A model generated the notes under the pieces. That model made no database searches, was not told where the DNA came from, and worked only from the letters and a program-made list of their open reading frames with translations. From the NCBI GenBank assembly GCA_037974335.1, contig CM075760.1, forward strand, positions 19,486,291 through 19,550,290: a DNA stretch of 64,000 bases, in the 5' to 3' direction. The translations under genes were made by a program, and so were the position numbers. This document shows positions 1-10,440 of the stretch, in pieces. Each line of letters begins with the position of its first letter. Within the stretch, counting starts at the first letter, position 1. The stretch comes from Prionace glauca (taxonomy: Eukaryota > Chordata > Chondrichthyes > Carcharhiniformes > Carcharhinidae).

Positions 1-1130
1 ATCGCGCTGTCAGTCAGCCCCAGCTCACGGATACTGAAATTCCCCCATTTTTTTTAAGTGTCTAAAGATGACAGAAACCTAATTCCTTTGCCCTGAAAGC
101 TTTCCCAACAAGTGGAATGTAGCTCAAGAACGAGGGAGCTTTGACCCGATTCTCACAGCAATGAGTAGAAAGTAGCAGTGGTGGAATAGCTGAAATTGAT
201 GATTACAGAGTCGCTCCTGTGTGACCGAGTCTGAAGCAGGAATATCTGTCCTATTTCAGAAATAGAGAACATTTTGTTATCATTTTATTACAACTAAGAT
301 TATCAAATTAACAGAATATATTGTAGATGAAGCAGGCACACGGGTAAAAGTCAAAATACTCAGTGAGCAACATTACCAACTGAAAATTGTGGAACTTGGG
401 AGCTACCAGTTAGGAGACCAGTAGGTGTGAAGAATGAGGAAAATGTTCCAACATGTTCACAGAGCTGATGCTGGATCTGGACTCAGTGAGTAAAAGCTCA
501 ATAGTTTTAGGTAAGAGTTCAGAAGATATGTAGTGACATCCGGTCCGGCAAAACGATTGGTCTATTCCTGACAGAGCGACAGGTGAAAAACAGTTGGTTT
601 ATTGCTTTCTTGTCCCACATTTCATCCGATCAGCTGGCAGTTTGTGATCCCACTGAGCGGGGCAGGTAAAAAACAAGCAGTGGTCACTTTGCCTTTCGAA
701 CTTCTGCCTATCTGTCTGTCTCTCATCACCTTCCTGCACTACCCGGAGTCCCATTTTACTCTTAATATCCACACATCTATTAACATCCGTTCTAAATGAA
801 CCCAGCGACTGCACAATCACAAGGTTGTGGGGTAGAGAATAATTAGAGTTGTACGAAACTCAATATAGCTTCATTAACAAGGTCCATCTTTAAATTGGAC
901 GTGTGTGTAATGGGTAGTAGTTGAAATATTTGTGTTATCATGGTTGGAGTTTTCCATTCAGGGCTGTTCGCTGAAAATGAAAAAAATCCTCACCGCTGAT
1001 ATAAAGAGACTCATTGTGTAGCGCAGAAATGAAGAATTCTGGCAAGCTGGTCTTGATATGATATGGGTTATATTACAAATCCACAATCCAAATCACAGAT
1101 CTGATTCAGTGGGAGGAGGTGAGATGTCTT
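1..1130. other. No gene seen (left edge)
   Basis: I see no V exon, tRNA or recognisable repeat here. Short open frames near 600-820 have no domain character. An AGTGACATCC-like decamer occurs near 529 but no leader follows it, so I do not call a promoter. Confidence 0.5.
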
Positions 1131-1134
1131 TGCC

Positions 1135-1173
1135 GGTTTTTGTAGGGGCTGAATGTGCCTCTGTAACAGTGTG
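1135..1173 (-). other. 23-RSS of V1
   Basis: On the minus strand the V exon is followed by heptamer CACACTG (1173-1167, one mismatch to CACAGTG but with the essential CAC), a 23-base spacer, and nonamer ACAAAAACC (1143-1135). A 23-base spacer after a V segment is what TCR V genes carry and makes it compatible with a 12-RSS on D or J. Confidence 0.93.
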
Positions 1174-1609
1174 GGGCTCAGCGCACAATAATACACGGCA
1201 GAGTCAGAGACACGGACCCCGGTGATATTTAGAGGAACTGTTCTCTTGCCTTTGTCAAATTTAGCCGAAAACCGATCAGGAAAATCTGGAGACTTATCCA
1301 CTTGTCCCTTGCCGTAAGCCTTCAGTAAATATCTCGGAGCTTTCCCGGGATATTGAATGTACCAGAAGAGAACCTCGCCAGCATATTCTGTTGTGTAATT
1401 TGAATTCAATATAACCGTCTGCCCTTCCTCGGCCGTGAATTCGGGCCGGTCCTGGAAAACTGAATCTTGGCCATGGGTTCCTGTAACAACATATAGAATG
1501 TGTGAGATATCTGAGTGAATATAACCGATGAAACACACACTGAGGATTTGAGCAGTGACTTACCCGGCAGTGTGACCATTATTATCAGTAAAGCACACAG
1601 GGAACACAT
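1174..1609 (-). CDS. TCR alpha/delta-type V segment V1 (first Cys lost)
   Basis: Germline V segment on the minus strand. The leader exon 1609-1564 encodes MCSLCALLIIMVTLPG with a GTAAGT donor. The V exon 1480-1174 begins after a CAG acceptor with GTHGQDSVFQ and ends at YYCALSP. FR2 reads WYIQYPGKAPRYLL and FR3 has the D-S-A-V-Y-Y-C motif typical of TCR V domains. The conserved first cysteine is replaced: the frame reads I-L-N-S-N-Y where family members have L-N-C, codon TCA at 1403-1401. A domain made from it would lack the intrachain disulfide, so it may be recombinable but poorly folding. V5 is its closest relative here. Alpha versus delta use cannot be told without D, J or C. Confidence 0.9.
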
Positions 1610-1619
1610 GGTTCCAGAT

Positions 1620-2230
1620 TGGACAGAAACTGTTTAAACTGTGCTGCTGCTTCTAGTTTTATATCACAGAGTCAACTTAGACCAGAGACAACTGCAATTA
1701 TAGGGAAACTGGGGGGCGTTTCTCAGTGCTGTGATTGGCTAGTCTGCCTGAGATGACGTTAGCTTTTGACCAATCACTGTTAGTTGACGACGAAATGCAG
1801 CTGGCTTTCACCAATCAAATTGTAGCCCAGGCTGTGGGCGTCTTCCTCACCCTCTTGCTCTCTGTCACATTATCAGTCATCCTGTCTCTTGCTCGGTTAA
1901 ACTCTCTTTCCTTCGAGTTCAATGTCAGTATATTTCTTTAGGTAGCTCTTCACCCGAATTAAGCTGAAAAATGAGGCAGATAATCTGACATCTGTCTAAT
2001 GCACAAGTAGTGAGTGCCCAGTGCAAGAGGATCATTAATAGATTAATAGATATGCTGTTTTAAGTACACCCGGAAAAAAATAATCACGCAACTCAGAATT
2101 GAGATGCGGTCCGACTGGGAAAACATTGATTTCAGTCAGTCAATATTATTAATCCAGCAACTTCAACATGGGACAACCCTGAGTCTGCCTTTGATATTTG
2201 ATCACTTTTGAAAGTCTGTCACACAGTTGA
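1620..2230. other. V1 upstream flank
   Basis: Presumed V1 promoter region, read leftward. A CRE-like TGACGTTA lies at 1754-1761, between two CCAATCA-type motifs. The rest to about 2230 shows no gene. Confidence 0.35.
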
Positions 2231-2702
2231 CTGATCTGGAACATTTAAAAACATTTCAGACCTTGTTCTCCTGAGAGATGAATGATGATCTGGAGAACTC
2301 TTCCAAATAAACTTAGATAGGGGGAATGGCCTCATTCTGTGCTCAAAGATTCCATGATTTTCGTTGCTTTATGTCCCAGTCGTTCTATTTATTGTTGGAG
2401 ACTTGAGCAGTTGGGCAGGTGCAAAATGGTCAGAGACTCCTGTAGATTTAACTATCGCTATTTCCGCTCCATGCGCCCCGAGTGTAGCTGAGAGTCAGTG
2501 CTGAATATTGAGTCTGCCGTATCTCCGCACACAGCTTCCGTTTGCTACTCTGACTCTGACCCGATTGTGTGATTGGACAGATTGCTGTCGCTATTCCATT
2601 CCTCTCATTGGTTGGATCAGCAGTGCAGTGGGACGGGCATCTGTATTTCTGTCTCTGACAGAGGATTTCTCTCACTACAGAGTTACAGACTCTGGAAGGA
2701 TC
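2230..2702 (+). promoter_or_regulatory. V2 promoter region (duplicated at 10440-10927)
   Basis: Upstream sequence of V2. It is clearly paralogous to about 490 bases before the orphan leader at 10928, with shared blocks such as CTCATTGGTTGGAT and CAGTGCAGTGGGACGGGCAT near 2608-2643. Conservation up to the ATG suggests promoter and 5' UTR rather than a mobile repeat. An inverted CCAAT box (ATTGG) is present. Confidence 0.55.
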
Positions 2703-3311
2703 ATGGTGAACTATCTCACTCCGATCCTCATCATTATCTCACTTCTCAGTAAGTAGCTCTTAGGGCGAGAGAGATGAGAGGATATGGGGGAAGCGGGATC
2801 AGGTTATTGACTGTATGATCCGCCCTCATCGCAATGAATAGCGGGGCAGGATCAAAGGGCCGAATGGCCTACTCCTGCTCCGATCTTCTATGTGTTCATG
2901 TATTTCCTTTCCCATAAAGTCAGATCTTATTAGTGATCGTTTAAATTGCGATTTTCGTCAGAAAAATACTGATTTTTAAAAAATGTTTACTACTTATTTT
3001 CTGTCAGAATGGAGTCACCAAGACACAGTGGAGCAGCCGGTTGCTGGACTAACAGTTGAAGAGGAAAGTAATGTCACATTAGCCTGCAACTTGAAGACAA
3101 GTGATTCCAATCCATATGTCTACTGGTACAGTCAGAGTCCCGGGCAGCCTCCACAGTACATGCTTCACATTCTGGGTGGGAAACTAAACAGACATTCCGA
3201 CATCAGCGACCGATTTTCAGCTACATTAAACAAAACTACCAAACTTACCGAACTAATGATGAGTAACACGCTGATTACCGACAGTGGGGTATATTTCTGT
3301 GCCTTAGACCC
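2703..3311 (+). CDS. TCR alpha/delta-type V segment V2
   Basis: The leader exon 2703-2748 encodes MVNYLTPILIIISLLS with donor GTAAGT; the phase-1 join to the V exon at 3008 (acceptor CAG) gives K-W-S-H-Q-D-T-V. FR1 contains VTLACNL, FR2 WYSQSPGQPPQYML, FR3 ends D-S-G-V-Y-F-C, then ALDP. All framework anchors (Cys, Trp, Cys) are present and the frame is open. The roughly 260-base intron holds an old LINE 3' tail. The RSS is abnormal (separate entry), so the segment may rearrange poorly. Confidence 0.9.
2815..2903 (+). mobile_element. CR1-clade LINE 3' tail in V2 intron
   Basis: Short 3'-end remnant recognisable by GGGCCGAATGGCCTACTCC and CTGCTCC followed by an eroded tail. It lies in the V2 leader intron without touching either splice site. 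Confidence 0.6.
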
Positions 3312-3349
3312 CATACTGTTACAGATACAGCAGCTCCCATACAAAAACC
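3312..3349 (+). other. Degenerate RSS of V2
   Basis: Heptamer position reads CATACTG (3312-3318), breaking the critical third base of CAC, with only 22 bases before a perfect nonamer ACAAAAACC (3341-3349). By known RAG requirements the third heptamer base is near-essential, so recombination should be weak or absent. Confidence 0.8.
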
Positions 3350-3373
3350 CCATTGTAGGAGTTCCAGTTAGTG

Positions 3374-3387
3374 ACAGCAGAGGGCGC
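3374..3387 (+). promoter_or_regulatory. Candidate CTCF motif 25 bp after V2 RSS
   Basis: ACAGCAGAGGGCGC fits the vertebrate CTCF core (CCASYAGRKGGCRS) with one mismatch. The same block, preceded by GGAGTTCCAGT, follows the V5 RSS, so it has been kept in two paralogues. CTCF function is inferred. Confidence 0.45.
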
Positions 3388-3389
3388 GC

Positions 3390-4150
3390 TCACGCCGTTA
3401 GACAGTGACAATAAAGTTAAAGCCGACAAATTTTGCAGTCGAGTATTCCGCATTTGGGGACATCGCAGGCGTCAGCACACCCGAAGTGCAATGGGATAGC
3501 CTCGTCCTGGGCGAACCACCTGCTTGATCATGGTTTCACCCTAGCCGGAGGCGATTTAACCTGAGGATCACATCACATCTCAGGACAGGGGTTAAGGTTG
3601 AGATCGCGGCAGCTTCATGGATAACCTCAGCGGGTACAGGTATTGAAACGATGCCATCAGTGCTGCTTTGCATCACAAACCAGATATCCAGCAACTGAGC
3701 TGAACAACAATATTCTCTGGGTTTGCTGTACATGGATATGAGCATTTGTGATTCATGCAGTAGGACGCGCACAGCCCTCTGAATCTAAGTCCTTTGCAAT
3801 CTCTCACCATTTACCTAATAAACTTCCTTGTCTTTCTTCCTGCCAAAGTGCATCACATTACATTCGCTGTTTCTTTTTTTCACTTTCTTCCTCTTTTTGC
3901 ATTGTTCCCTAATTGTCTATGCCCTGTACAGGTTCCCACTGCATGTTTTCGTTTTGTCCTCCACTCATTCTGATTTGCATGAAACCTCTTCCATTTTCTT
4001 CGAACACATTCCCAACTCTCTTCATTTAAACCTTGTTAAAAGTTTCTCATTCAAGAAATGTTCTGCTCTCATTCCTCTTCCCATTGGAATTTAATAGCGC
4101 ACTTCTTGAAACGCTGGTATTTCCGTGGAGCGGGTTTTGAAAGCGGTGCA
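3390..4150. other. No gene seen
   Basis: Intersegment DNA between V2 and V3 with a pyrimidine-rich part near 3830-4080. I recognise no repeat or gene. Confidence 0.4.
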
Positions 4151-4151
4151 A

Positions 4152-4190
4152 GGTTTTTGTCCGGGACCTCCCTGTATTTTTTACACTGTG
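4152..4190 (-). other. Consensus 23-RSS of V3
   Basis: Minus strand: perfect heptamer CACAGTG (4190-4184), 23-base spacer, nonamer ACAAAAACC (4160-4152). This is one of the best RSSs in the window. Confidence 0.95.
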
Positions 4191-4523
4191 CCTCACGGCG
4201 CAGAGATAGGTCGCAGCGTCTGAAACCTGTACGTCTCTCACAGTCAGGATGCTGAGTTTGTTGCCTTCACCGATGGAAGCAGTGACCCTCCCGTGTTGAT
4301 TGGTTCCTCTTGTGGCCATCAGCAGATGCTGGGGCGACTGATTCGGGAGCTGTTTGTACCAACGCACGGTGTCAAACGTAATAGAGATGGTGCAGTTCAT
4401 GGATACATTTCCCGCTTCACTGACAACCATCCGTGGAGGGAGCTGCAGCAATTCGGCTTCTCCGGTCACCCCCGTGCAGGTCAGAGTGAAAAACAACAAA
4501 AAGTCGATGCAGATCCTGAGCAT
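4191..4523 (-). CDS. Single-exon TCR-type V segment V3 (no leader intron)
   Basis: The open frame starts at ATG 4523-4521 with hydrophobic signal peptide MLRICIDFLLFFTLTCTG and runs straight into the V domain (EAELLQLPPRMVV) with no intron, unlike every other V here. First Cys is in S-M-N-C-T, Trp in V-R-W-Y-K-Q-L-P, second Cys in A-T-Y-L-C-A-V-R. From Trp to second Cys there are 53 residues against 59 in V1, so the C'-C'' / CDR2 part is short. This recalls, without matching, the reduced CDR2 of shark NAR-type V domains. With a perfect RSS it looks functional. Alternatives are a single-exon V lineage or an old intron loss. V identity is sure; subfamily is not. Confidence 0.85.
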
Positions 4524-4559
4524 TTTCACTTCACATGCAATACCGAGAAGCAGGAGGTG

Positions 4560-5417
4560 AAAATTAACCGGGAGCCAAGTCTTTTCTTCAGGTTCAGTTC
4601 AGTGCTGTGTTTAGGTTGAACTGACAACATTAGGCGGGTTCTTCTTTAGCCACCCAGACTGACGGTGTCACACTGACAACAACTCACAGAGCCTCTGAAT
4701 ACTCACTGACCCGCCCAGATTAAATATTTCTCACGCCACACACTGCTCTCTGCTGGTGTATACTGGTAATTGCAGGGTGCAATTGTTTACTTGGATCTTC
4801 GACAAGTCGCAGTTCACAAGATAGTTATAAATGAGAACAGCTGTTTCCTCCTTGTTATAGCTCTTTTATTGCGGGAAAGCTTCCAATTTTCCTTTTGTTC
4901 TACTATCCAACAATTGCAGTGCATTTTTCTCTCTCGTTCTTTCTAAAGTTTCATTCCAGACCGTGACCAGTCCCGGTGTGACAAGGTCCTGATGTTAGTT
5001 CTAATGTATCGTTCGATAATTTGGGAACTGGTCTACCCATCGAATATTTGTTACATAACTATAGGAATAGCAACATTGAAAACGATTAAGAATATTTCAA
5101 AAAAAAGACTGTTATCAGTGTTAAAGTTATGTTTCTACATTTCTCCCCTCAATCAGATTTTCTTCAATAAAGACACTCGCTCCGTTAATGAATTTAATGC
5201 ATTGTCCTTCTGCCCTCTCCTGTGGAAAAAGAGCACTACACTATATAACTTTGAAACAGCCTGTTTTACTTCTGCTTCCAACAACTGCTGATCGTACATT
5301 CTCCTCAGTATGAAATATATTTTTAATTTCTCTTCTTTTTGAATGCGCCTGGTGATATTGAATCTGATTTTCATTATTGCAAATCATTGATCACCGGATG
5401 TTCCAACTATCTTTTCA
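4560..5417. other. V3 upstream flank
   Basis: No gene seen. A CTCF-like motif in reverse orientation (CTCTCTGCTGG, about 4746-4756) lies roughly 220 bases upstream of the V3 start codon. The rest is AT-rich. Confidence 0.35.
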
Positions 5418-5418
5418 G

Positions 5419-5610
5419 AGCGGATTATGGATATTGTGTCACTCCATCTCTATCTTCAAGAGTTCAGGTAGAAGTAGAAGGGATGACTTTAAAATCGATT
5501 TCTAATACAAGAAATCATATGTTAACCAACTTTGGGCTGCAGCTGAGCAAAGCTGCCGTTTAGTCCCGCATTCAAATCTCACAGTGTTCGAAAACAGTGC
5601 AAGTTTTTGT
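5419..5610 (+). pseudogene. V-segment relic related to V7
   Basis: After a CTTTTCAG acceptor-like site the sequence tracks the start of V7: GATTATGGATATTGTGTCAC against V7's GATTTATGGAGATTCTGTCAC, then the FR1 counterpart. It then jumps to an FR3-end equivalent (L-Q-L-S-K-A-A-V against L-K-L-A-D-A-A-V), so CDR1 through most of FR3 is deleted. The first cysteine is gone and the frame stops at the Y-Y-C position. A perfect CACAGTG heptamer survives at 5580-5586, with no good nonamer 23 bases on. No leader exon was found. Confidence 0.7.
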
Positions 5611-6660
5611 ATAAGTATGCTGCGAATATTGCAAGTGATCAAGATCCTAAGTTCAGGGTCTAGATGCAGAGTCCGCCCACTCTCATTCTGCGTAAATCTA
5701 TAAAATAGCCAGTTGAAGCCCTCCCTTTAGAGAGTGGTATTTGTCTATTTATCACATTGTTGTATTCAATTCTCTCAGGACTCAGTGCCTTTTGCAACGG
5801 AGAATTTTCACAGTCAAAGATCAGCTCTTTTAATTTGGGCTCCGGCTGTGATCCAGGAACAATATTAAGTAATCTAAAAAATAAAAGCAAATTACGGCGG
5901 ATGCTTGAATCCAAAACTAAAAGATAAAATGCTGGAAAATCTCACCTGGTCCGGCAGCATCTCTAAGGAGAGAAAAGAGTCCGGATGACCCTTTGTCAAA
6001 GCTAAACTGCACAAAAGTGGGAGACATTTATAGTGCAGGGTTAGCAAAATAAAGCTGAGTCATAGTCACACAAAACAAAGGGAAATTCTGCTAATGGTAG
6101 TCCATGGAGAGAACAGTGGTGTGAGTGGCTGAACGGCAGCGAAGCTGACTTCAGACCGTAAGCTGAGACAGATAAAGAGAAGGGGTGGGATCGGTGGGGG
6201 GGGGGGTAGAGAAAAGTAAAATTGAGAAAACGGGGAGAAAGGGAAGCAAAGGGGGAGAAAAGGTAAGGAAAGGGATAAGGGGGGGGGGGCGGATAAGAAA
6301 GACAATAAATGAATAAAAGGTAGAGAACACTTAACAATTTGACAAAATGAATTAATTTCCTGTTCTCTCTCCCCCTCACAAGTTGAAGCGGTTAAATGGA
6401 CAAGTTTGGATTTCATCCCTGTCCTGGTCCCCAAGAGGTCAACACACCCATTTAGTTTCTATCCCCCGGCGCTGACAGCCAAAGGAGCCGTGCGCTGATT
6501 GGGTCATTTGAAGACAATGGAATTTTAAGCTTGGATGTCAATGAATGACTCTGTCAGCAATGAACCAATCAACAAGGACCCGGATGTAACTCAACTTCTT
6601 AGCAGCTCTTCACAATTACAATTTCAGCTTTAACTCTGTCTGCTCACATCCACCTCGACC
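5611..6660. other. Flank with one dispersed repeat
   Basis: From about 5925 to 6140 there is a dispersed repeat starting AAATGCTGGAAAATCTCA and continuing GATGACCCTTTGTCAAAGCT; related copies lie at 37717-37880 and, reversed, at 38030-38268. A purine-rich, G-run stretch follows at 6195-6300. The last 150 bases are presumably the V4 promoter, with CCAATCA at about 6565. Confidence 0.5.
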
Positions 6661-6671
6661 TCTCTGCAAAC

Positions 6672-7592
6672 ATGTCTCCTGTGAGTCTGTGCTTATTCCT
6701 CACAGCGGCAGCTCTGTTAACTGGTAGGTTCACAAGTTATAAATCCTGTGTTTTACATAGTTAGCATTCACTGCATTCAGTTGAGCAATTCGATTAACAA
6801 ATTGGTAAAATATATATAAATTGGTTTTATATATATATTAAAATAAAATATGAAATAAAATATTCTAATATGAATTAGAATCCACCTTATCTCAGCAAAA
6901 TATTTCAGGTGAATGAGAGTGAAGACTGAAGGTGGGATTGTGGCCCTGCCGGAGCCAGTGTGGGACTCTGACAAACACAATGAAATCTGGATAAAAGCTT
7001 TGTCAAACCTGAAATCTTTAAACCCACTGACAGTTTTATTTCCCCATCAAATAAAGTGAAACGAAGGCGAGGATCTGATCCCTTTAGAAGATGTTCATTT
7101 AACTGAGTTTCATTTAACCGCTACAAACAAGTTCCGGTTACAACCTGCGTGTTGCGGGAAATATATTTATGTTTAAATCCTGTGATGCATTTTTCAAATT
7201 ATTGGCCAGGGTGACGGGCCGAATCCGGCCGTTAAACAAAGTGAACTGACATCGTTTAATTTCGCATTATTCTTGGCTCTTGCAGGACAATGTGGAGGAG
7301 ACTCGGTTTCACAGATACCGGCTGTAGTCACAGTGAGTGAAGGAGATGATGTTCAGTTATTCTGTAATTATACCACTACAAGCATTGACAATCATTACCT
7401 GTTCTGGTACCGTCAGTATCCCAGTGGATTCATGGAATATCTGCTGAGTAGAAGTAAATACACCGAGAACAAGGAGAGATTCCCAGGGGATAGACTGTCA
7501 GCGGAGCTCAATGAAAAATCTCGAACCGTCCAGCTGAAAATGTCTAAAACAGAGCTGACAGACTCCGGGGTGTATTACTGCGCACTGAGACC
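6672..7592 (+). CDS. TCR alpha/delta-type V segment V4
   Basis: The leader exon 6672-6723 encodes MSPVSLCLFLTAAALLTG with donor GTAGGT; the V exon 7286-7592 follows a TTGCAG acceptor. The domain starts GQCGGDSVSQIPAVVTV, has first Cys in L-F-C-N-Y, FR2 WYRQYPSGFMEYLL, FR3 ending D-S-G-V-Y-Y-C and then ALRP. Frame, splice sites and anchors are intact. The intron is about 560 bases. Its RSS is one base from consensus, so it is likely functional. A LINE starts 70 bases past the RSS. Confidence 0.93.
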
Positions 7593-7631
7593 CACAGAGA
7601 CTCAGAACTGGGCTGAACCTGTACAAAAACT
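7593..7631 (+). other. 23-RSS of V4
   Basis: Heptamer CACAGAG (7593-7599, one mismatch at position 6), 23-base spacer, nonamer ACAAAAACT (7623-7631). Confidence 0.93.
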
Positions 7632-7700
7632 CTCAGAGCCTTACTCAACGTAACAGTGCATTCGACAAATATTGTGATCAGGGATCATTGCTTTTCAAAT

Positions 7701-9170
7701 TGCAGGCAGTAACTAGTGGGGTGCCACAAGGTTTGGTGCTGGGACCCCAACTATTCACTATACATATATATAGAACATAGAACATTACAGCACAAACAGG
7801 CCCTTCGGCCCTCGAGTTGCGCCGATCGCATCAACCCCACCAATCTATAGACCTATCTATAACCCCCAATCCCATTAAACCCCATATACTCATCCAGAAG
7901 TCTTTTAAAAGACCCCAGCGAGTTCGCCTCCACCACCGACGACGGCAGCCGATTCCAATCACTCACTACCCTCTGAGTGAAAAACTTACCCCTAACATCA
8001 CCTCTGTACTTCCCTCCCCGCACCTTAAATCTGTGTCCTCTCGTAGCGACCATTTCAACCCGGGGAAATAGCCTCTGAGAGTCCACCCTATCTATTCCTC
8101 TCAACATTTTATAAACTTCTATCAGGTCGCCTCTCAACCTTCGCCTCTCCAGGGAAAAGAGTCCCAGCTCCCTCAACCTATCTTCATAAGGCATGCCTCC
8201 CAGTCCAGGCAACATCCTTGTAAATCTCCTCTGCACCCTTTCAATAGCTTCTACGTCTTTCCTATAGTGGGGCGACCAGAACTGCGCACAGTACTCCAAA
8301 TGAGGCCTGACAAGGGTCCTGTAAAGTTGTAGCATTACCTCCCGACTCCTAAACTCAATCCCTCGATTAATGAAGGCCAGTACACCATACGCCTTCTTGA
8401 CCACCTCCTCCACCTGCGAGGCCGATTTAAGAGTCCTGTGAACCCGGACCCCGAGATCCTTCTGCTCTTCAACGCTACTAAGACCCCTGCCCTTAATAGT
8501 GTACTCGTTCATCCCGTTGGTTCTGCCGAAATGGACTACTACACATTTATCCGCGTTGAAGTCCATCTGCCACTTCTCCGCCCATTCCTGCATCCTATCT
8601 ATGTCCTGCTGCAACTTTTGACATCCTTCCAGACCATCCACAACACCGCCGACCTTCGTGTCATCAGCGAACTTGCTAACCCATCCCTCCACTTCCTCAT
8701 CCAGGTCATTTATGAAAAATATATAGTAACGATTTGGATGAGGAAACAAAATGTAACATCTCAAAGTTTATAGATGATACCAAGTTGGGTGCGAGGGTGA
8801 ACTGCGACGAGGATGCAGGTTTTCGAGTTTGTTAATTTATATACGAAAACACGAATATCAATTATTTTCTTCAGACAGATCTAAATTTAAATTGGCAGAC
8901 TGAATTATATTGTTCTTTGATGTTCAGGCTTTGATGTTCTGAAGGATGCAGAGATCCTTCAGAATGATCTGGACAGGTTGGGTGAGTGGGCTAATCAATT
9001 GCATATCAGTATAATTTGGATAAGTCTGAGGTTATTCACTTTGGAAACAAAAACAGGAAGGCAGATTACTACCTGAATTGCAGTAAATTGGGAGAGGGGA
9101 GTGTGCAATGGGACCTGGATGTCCTTGTGCACCAGTCACTGAAGTAAGCATGCAGGTGCTTACAGAAGGC
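7701..9170 (+). mobile_element. CR1-clade LINE fragment, interrupted
   Basis: Plus-strand reverse-transcriptase segment beginning at S-G-V-P-Q-G-type sequence (7701-7768) and resuming at 8722 with N-D-L-D-E, K-F-I-D-D-T-K-L-G and later D-L-D-R-L-G-E-W-like sequence. It is cut by a minus-strand LINE at 7769-8721 and by a block at about 8815-8945 that is a second copy of 9985-10120. Old and full of changes. Confidence 0.7.
7769..8721 (-). mobile_element. CR1-clade LINE, 5'-truncated, nested
   Basis: The minus-strand open frame encodes the RT active-site region (K-F-A-D-D-T-K), K-W-Q-M-D-F-N-A-D-K-C and the C-terminal part G-K-F-F-T-Q-R-V-V. It inserted into the plus-strand LINE around it; TATATATA-like sequence at both ends may be a target-site duplication. 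The coding part is nearly continuous, so it is much younger than its host element. Confidence 0.85.
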
Positions 9171-9404
9171 AAAAATCATAATACACTATTTCAACAATCT
9201 GCTAAACTGTTTGAACGAACATGCTTCATCACGTATTGTCCCACAGCACCACCAGTATGATCAGGAACATGTCTGGCTGAATCTCTCTCAGTGAATGGGA
9301 ATGGAATGAGTCAGAGATTGAGAAGTAGAGAGGGAAAGCGGACTCTGTTCAGCACATTGCTCCACCCACACACTGCAGGAGGCAGGGCCATTGTGACCTT
9401 GTGT

Positions 9405-9857
9405 AGCTTATGAGGAGAGGTTGAATAGACTGGGCCTGTACTCGTTGGAGTTTGGAAGGCTGAAAGGGGATCTTAAAGAGACTTACAAGATAATGAAGGG
9501 ACTAGATAGAAGGGGTTGAGGTAGATTCTTTCTACTTAGAAAGGAAACCAGAACTAGAGGGCACAGCCTCAAAATAAGGGAGGGGGACAGTTTAGAACAG
9601 AGTTGAGGAGGAACTTCTCTCTGAGGGTGGTGAATCTCTGGAATTCGCTGCCCATTGAAATGCTGGAGGCTACCTCGTTGAATATGTTTAAGTCACGGGT
9701 AGATAGATTTTTGATCGATAAGGGAATTAAGGTTTATGGGGAGCAGACGGGTAACTGGAATTGATCCACTTCAGATCTGCCATGATCTTATTGAATGGCG
9801 GGGCAGGCTAGAAGGGCTAGATAGCCTATTCCTGCTCCTATTTATGTTCTTATGACC
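9405..9857 (+). mobile_element. CR1-clade LINE 3' end
   Basis: C-terminal RT-domain remnant and 3' UTR ending CTGCTCC-TATTTATGTTCTTATGA. It starts at the Y-E-E-R-L-N-R-L-G-L-Y position. Between 9170 and 9405 I see no recognisable feature. Confidence 0.75.
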
Positions 9858-10440
9858 TCACTCAGGAAACCGTTCCTATTAGCTTAGCGGTTGGACCCAG
9901 GAAATTTTCCAATTAGCAGGCTTGGATTTGGAGCCCTCTCCTGGCGGATTCTGCTCAATTCTTTTTTAGAATGGGGATCCTGAGAGGTTTTCGGGTTTGT
10001 TAATTTACATACCAAAACACGAGTATCAAGTATCTTTTTCAGAGAGGTATAAATTGAAATTGGTGAGACTGAAGTATATTGTGATAAACATTGACTGAAC
10101 GTTGATGTTCAGGCAATGTTTATCACTATTTAGGAACCATAATATCACCATTTAGTGAGACTATCCAGATATTGGAGAAAGTAAACTGGAACAGTTCCAC
10201 GGATTACAGCATTCAATGATCAGATGACTTGTGAAACTGAAATTGCTTTCTTTTATCAAATAATGAAACGAGTTTCTTAATTTCTTTTTTGCTCAGATTT
10301 TGCAATCTGAGCAAAGAAAATTGCTCAGATTTTTTTTTAAATTGATGCAATAGATCGCGCAAAACTGTTTTAATCAATATCTCGTTCGATAATCCAAGTA
10401 TGTCAGTTTAAGAGAAGGAAAAACATAGAATGATCTTATT
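9858..10440. other. Non-genic, with a 120-bp duplicate
   Basis: Positions 9985-10120 (GTTTGTTAATTTACATACCA and on) are paralogous to 8818-8945. Nothing else is recognisable. Confidence 0.5.

Noticed and set aside
602-820. Small open frames near 0.6-0.8 kb
   Set aside because: No V-domain anchors, leader, splice sites or RSS.
4191-4529. A hidden leader intron in V3
   Set aside because: The frame is continuous from ATG 4523 through a good signal peptide to the V domain and no acceptor lies between; GTG at 4529 is not needed as a start.
6041-6434. Proline/serine-rich minus-strand frames
   Set aside because: Low-complexity purine tract read in reverse.
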